Positions 6,483-7,128 of a DNA stretch of 7,128 nt are shown here, one piece after another; the first letter of the stretch is position 1, and every line of letters starts with the position of its first letter. The position numbers and the translations under genes were made by a program. Under the pieces are notes generated by a model. That model worked only from the letters and a program-made list of their open reading frames with translations, had not been told where the DNA came from and did no database searches. Origin of the DNA: Clostridia bacterium (GTDB lineage Bacteria > Bacillota_A > Clostridia > Christensenellales > Borkfalkiaceae); contig JAGASB010000173.1 in NCBI GenBank assembly GCA_017621955.1, positions 1-7,128 on the forward strand. The letters run 5' to 3'.

Positions 6483-6872
6483 TTAGTTTGCTTCTGCGGT
6501 GTCCGCAGCTGCTTTTTTGGTCTTTCTCTTAGTTGCTTTCTTAACTTCTTTTGCTTCCTTGCTTGCGTCAAGAACTGCACCGCACTTTTTGCAAATACGT
6601 GCTTTCTTTTCACCTTCAATAGCGTATGCTACTCTGGTTGCTTTGTTGCAAACAGGGCAAACTACCATTACGTTTGAAGCATCGATAGGACCTGACTGAT
6701 TGGTAATAGCGCTTACTTCTTGTGCGCTTCTTGCCTTTTTGTGCTTTTTCTGTACGTTGATACCGTCAACGATTACTTTGTTTTCCTTGGGGAGTGCAGT
6801 CAAAACCTTTGCCGTCTTACCCGCGTCTTTTCCCGTTATAACTAAAACCGTGTCGTTCTTTTTAACTTTCAT
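6483..6872 (-). CDS. rplX: 50S ribosomal protein L24 with a basic C-terminal tail
   Basis: Assembly-initiating large-subunit protein near the polypeptide exit. The KOW domain fills residues 3-40 (KKNDTVLVITGKDAGKTAKV, then KVIVDGINV). After it comes a zinc-ribbon-like part with C72-x2-C75 (CPVC) and C94-x2-C97 (CKKC). Bacterial L24 is usually about 101-106 residues; this one has 129 because of a Lys/Ala/Glu-rich tail after about residue 102 that looks disordered. The frame is intact and stops in TAA, with the next gene 16 nt away, so the tail is not a read-through artefact visible here. AAGGAG (6880-6885) overlaps the rplN stop; the gap from rplN is 11 nt. Confidence 0.96.
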   Translation of the reverse strand: MKVKKNDTVLVITGKDAGKTAKVLTALPKENKVIVDGINVQKKHKKARSAQEVSAITNQSGPIDASNVMVVCPVCNKATRVAYAIEGEKKARICKKCGAVLDASKEAKEVKKATKRKTKKAAADTAEAN

Positions 6873-6883
6873 AGTCTTTCTCC

Positions 6884-7128
6884 TTATAACACTTCGGGCG
6901 CGAGAGAGATAATTCTCATATAGTCTTTATCTCTTAATTCTCTTGCAATCGGTCCAAAGATACGTGTACCCTTGGGCTGTTTTTGGTTGTCGATGATTAC
7001 TGCTGCGTTTTCGTCAAATCTTACGTAGGTGCCGTCTTTTCTTCTAACACCGCTTGTTGACCTAACGATTACTGCCTTAACAACATCGCCCTTCTTTACT
7101 GCTCCACCAGGGGTTGCAGTCTTTACAC
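6884..7128 (-). CDS. rplN: 50S ribosomal protein L14, C-terminal part (5' part outside window)
   Basis: This stretch was read by hand on the minus strand and gives 80 residues plus a partial codon, ending in TAA at 6884-6886. The sequence contains [52 protein letters not shown] and the terminal SLAPEVL, all diagnostic of L14. L14 is about 122 residues, so roughly the first 40 lie beyond the window edge. It binds 23S rRNA at the subunit interface, where it bridges to 16S rRNA and is the docking site for the silencing factor RsfS. It is the first gene of the spc operon in the usual order, and rpsQ would be expected upstream. Confidence 0.97.
   Translation of the reverse strand, partial: VKTATPGGAVKKGDVVKAVIVRSTSGVRRKDGTYVRFDENAAVIIDNQKQPKGTRIFGPIARELRDKDYMRIISLAPEVL

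Noticed and set aside
6396..6912. Several plus-strand open frames opposite rplX and rplE
   Set aside because: They lie antisense to confident ribosomal protein genes, are rich in Phe, Leu and Cys as expected for reverse complements of Lys/Glu/Ala-rich genes, and match no known family.
1..7128. A novel defence, mobile or biosynthetic system
   Set aside because: Every gene in the window belongs to the conserved ribosomal protein/secretion operon in its usual order. No accessory gene, insertion, repeat array or composition break was seen.

Overview
This window is a stretch of housekeeping chromosome. It holds the spc-type ribosomal protein operon of a bacterium, read entirely on the minus strand, so transcription runs from the high-coordinate end to the low-coordinate end. 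Gene order in transcription direction is rplN (3' part only), rplX, rplE, rpsN, rpsH, rplF, rplR, rpsE, rpmD, rplO, secY, adk, map, a small KOW-domain gene, and infA (first 17 codons only). The order is the canonical Bacillota one. Every complete gene is intact, and no frameshift, insertion or mobile element was seen.

The likely host is a low-to-moderate GC member of the Bacillota, probably a Clostridia-type anaerobe. Four things support this: a short zinc-binding S14 (four cysteines, 61 aa), an adenylate kinase with a four-cysteine LID, a KOW-domain gene between map and infA (as with ybzG in Bacillus subtilis), and mostly strong AGGAGG Shine-Dalgarno sites. Genus or family cannot be fixed from the sequence alone; several protein details (the L6 and Adk motifs, the L24 tail) suggest an uncultured or little-studied lineage.

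Layout: 7128-3511 carries large and small subunit proteins L14, L24, L5, S14, S8, L6, L18, S5 and L30. 3477-3031 is L15. 3005-1725 is the SecY translocon channel, 1714-1094 adenylate kinase, 1094-348 methionine aminopeptidase, 339-58 the KOW protein, and 53-1 the start of IF1. Gaps are 4 to 33 nt, or a 1-nt overlap at adk/map. The exception is a 102-nt gap between rplF and rplR that can fold into hairpins. Together the genes make ribosome parts, the channel for exported proteins, the enzyme that removes N-terminal methionine, the enzyme that balances adenine nucleotides, and an initiation factor: one transcription unit tied to growth rate.

No undescribed multi-gene system is visible. The items most worth a second look are the structured rplF-rplR gap, the altered L6 signature loop, the unusual Adk LID, the lack of a Shine-Dalgarno before adk, and the L24 tail. 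There is no gene-free stretch over 300 bases, and I saw no tRNA, rRNA, CRISPR array, clear promoter or clear terminator.
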